A stretch of DNA of 64,000 nt from Chengkuizengella sp. SCS-71B (GTDB lineage Bacteria; Bacillota; Bacilli; Paenibacillales; KCTC-33759), in the NCBI RefSeq assembly GCF_040100845.1, contig NZ_JAZHSH010000001.1, positions 2,092,501-2,156,500 on the forward strand, written 5' to 3'. The notes under the pieces are model-generated. The model was given only the letters and a program-made list of their open reading frames with translations, had not been told where the DNA came from and ran no database searches. Positions 62,573 through 64,000 of the stretch are shown in pieces. A program made the translations under genes and the position numbers. The stretch's first letter is position 1; every line of letters begins with the position of its first letter.

Positions 62573-63460
62573 TTGAAACAGTTTGAAGGTGTTTTTGTAG
62601 CCATTGTTACACCATTTACCAAAAATAATGAGGTGGATTATAGTGGATTAAGAGATCATTGTGACTGGTTAATTCGTGAAGGAGTTCATGGTTTAATACC
62701 GGCTGGGTCTGTCGGAGAATATGCGGCCCTTACTAAGGAAGAGAGAGCGAAAGTTGTTGAAACAGTAATTGAAACTGCAGCTGGAAGAGTATCAGTAGTT
62801 GTAGGTACAGGCGCACCTTCAACTGACCAAGTTGTTTATTGGGTTCAACATGCGAAAGATGCTGGAGCAGCAGGTGTTATGGCACTTCCTCCTATTAATT
62901 ATAATCCAAGTGAATCGGAGATTATTGCACATTATGAAGCGATTTCAAATGTGGGATTGCCAATCATTGCATATAATAATCCACATGATTATAAAACCGA
63001 CTTAACCCCGGAATTATTAGGCAAGTTGTCTAAGATTAAAAATGTAGTTGCTGTTAAAGAGTTTTCCGGAGATATTCGTAGAGTTCAAGATATATATGCA
63101 AGTGCTGATTTAGAGATTTTAATTGGAGTAGATGATTTAGGTTTCGAAGGTCCATTAATGGGAACAACAGGATGGATTGCTGGATTTGCCAACGCTTTAC
63201 CTAAGGAAAGTGTAAAAATATTTGAATTAGGCAGACAAGGAAAAACAGAAGAAGCACTCCCTTTATACCGTAAGTTATTGCCTTTATTCCACTATGATGC
63301 AAGACCTGAATTAGTGCAAGCAATCAAGTATACATTAGAATTAGCAGGAAGACCTGGTGGACCAACTCGTCCTCCACGATTACCATTAAGTTCATCAGAT
63401 TTGAAACTAATTAAGGAAGCATATGAACTAGCAATAAGCAAAGATGAAGTTAAAATTTAA
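62573..63460 (+). CDS. DapA-family aldolase/dehydratase
   Basis: 295 residues, TIM-barrel DHDPS family. Catalytic Y134 in AYNNP and Schiff-base K162 in VAVKEFSG are present. The substrate loop is GSVGEYAAL (about 46-54) instead of the GTTGE of true DHDPS. Position after a FadR regulator and before an aldehyde dehydrogenase suggests sugar-acid or hydroxyproline breakdown (KDG dehydratase or pyrroline-4-hydroxy-2-carboxylate deaminase type), not lysine synthesis. TTG start after AAGGAGAG. Confidence 0.88.
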   Translation: MKQFEGVFVAIVTPFTKNNEVDYSGLRDHCDWLIREGVHGLIPAGSVGEYAALTKEERAKVVETVIETAAGRVSVVVGTGAPSTDQVVYWVQHAKDAGAAGVMALPPINYNPSESEIIAHYEAISNVGLPIIAYNNPHDYKTDLTPELLGKLSKIKNVVAVKEFSGDIRRVQDIYASADLEILIGVDDLGFEGPLMGTTGWIAGFANALPKESVKIFELGRQGKTEEALPLYRKLLPLFHYDARPELVQAIKYTLELAGRPGGPTRPPRLPLSSSDLKLIKEAYELAISKDEVKI

Positions 63461-63480
63461 TAGAAAGGAATGTAACTTTA

Positions 63481-64000
63481 TGAACAGTAAAAATTGGATA
63501 GGAGGAGAATGGATTACTCCTAACAATGGTATTGCAGTTGTGAAAAATCCTTCAAATCTCCAAAAAGAAGTAGGCGTGATTCACTTATCCGATGAATCAC
63601 AAGTATTGCAGGCAGAGCAGTCATCTAAACAAGCCTTTAAACAATGGTCTAAACTTACAGGAGCTGTTCGTGGTGAACATTTGTATAAAATGGCTGCATC
63701 TCTTGAAAAGCATAGTGAAGAGTTAGCTACTCTAGCAAGTTCTGAAATGGGTAAACCCATCACTGAAATGAAAGGTGAAGTAACCAGAGGAATTCACTTA
63801 TTGCGTTATTACGCCGGTGAAGGTGTTCGCTCAGATGGATCAATCATTCCTTCCAGTGATATCAACGTACTACAATATTCACGTCGTGTACCATTAGGTG
63901 TTGTTGGTGTCATTACTCCCTGGAATTTTCCTGTGGCGATTCCAATTTGGAAATTTGCACCAGCATTGATATGTGGTAATACTGTCATTTGGAAACCTGC
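63481..64000 (+). CDS. aldehyde dehydrogenase, 5' part (cut by window end)
   Basis: The first 173 codons of an NAD(P)-dependent aldehyde dehydrogenase: WIGGEW near the start, RRVPLGVVGVITPWNFPVAIP and IWKFAPALICGNTVIWKPA, which leads into the cofactor site. Catalytic Cys and Glu lie beyond the window. It follows the DapA-like gene by 20 bp. In the known pathways named above, this enzyme oxidises 2-oxoglutarate semialdehyde to 2-oxoglutarate. Confidence 0.9.

Noticed and set aside
1-64000. tRNA, rRNA, prophage, toxin-antitoxin or restriction genes
   Set aside because: None was recognised on either strand by eye; small RNA genes without strong structure could be missed.

Overview
The window is AT-rich, with strong GGAGG-type ribosome binding sites, many TTG/GTG starts, rho-independent terminators, DeoR/LacI/GntR/ECF regulators and several spore-surface genes. 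This points to an endospore-forming Firmicute, most like Paenibacillaceae/Bacillaceae. A marine genus such as Chengkuizengella is only a guess. No rRNA, tRNA, CRISPR array or prophage was seen.

Layout. 0.5-2.2 kb: a DUF4349 lipoprotein and a YbjQ-like pair. 2.6-13.6 kb: a nitrate block with narK, an NreA-like GAF protein, a NarI-like membrane protein with C-terminal CxxC pairs, a cytoplasmic molybdopterin nitrate reductase, a four-cluster ferredoxin, a Tat-type Rieske protein, a NarL-type two-component pair and moeA-mobB-moaD. 13.9-16.9 kb: a hemolysin III-like protein, a Na/Pi cotransporter and a GGCT-like protein. 16.9-19.2 kb: a repeat-rich gap with an intact IS4-family element and a set of GGA-loop hairpins. 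19.2-24.9 kb: a CtaM-like protein, moaA, mobA, an FdhF/YdeP-type oxidoreductase and fdhD. 25.2-29.5 kb: a copper block (ycnK-like, YtkA-like lipoprotein, sco, copA). 29.6-33.9 kb: DoxX, a HemD-like protein, a C-S lyase and a metallo-hydrolase.

33.9-36.3 kb holds two related spore-type proteins. 36.7-42.5 kb: an aldo/keto reductase, a second YtkA-like lipoprotein and an ECF sigma/DUF4179 anti-sigma operon with an orphan anti-sigma paralog. 42.7-44.6 kb: an rsgA-type GTPase behind what looks like a leader-peptide attenuator, then an ISAs1 remnant. 44.7-48.1 kb: a tandem duplication of an S-Ena-like spore appendage gene plus an eight-repeat YVTN propeller gene; the second Ena copy is broken. 48.4-51.3 kb: an SDR, a GNAT, a DMT transporter and a small protein. 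51.6-57.9 kb: a maltodextrin-type block (GH13, LacI regulator, ABC transporter) with two identical 14-bp operators. 58-64 kb: TetR, a thiamine-binding-like protein, an MFS exporter, and a FadR - DapA-like - aldehyde dehydrogenase operon cut by the window end.

Molybdenum cofactor genes (moeA, mobB, moaD, moaA, mobA, fdhD) surround two molybdoenzymes, so 2.6-24.9 kb works as one molybdenum/nitrate/formate island interrupted by the repeat region. The two most unusual signals are non-coding. One is a minus-strand set of six hairpins (18714-19141) with ACAGGA or ACAAGGAUGU in or across the loops, resembling CsrA-binding RNA. The other is the leader of rsgA (43777-44044), where a 26-codon ORF precedes mutually exclusive antiterminator and terminator stems.
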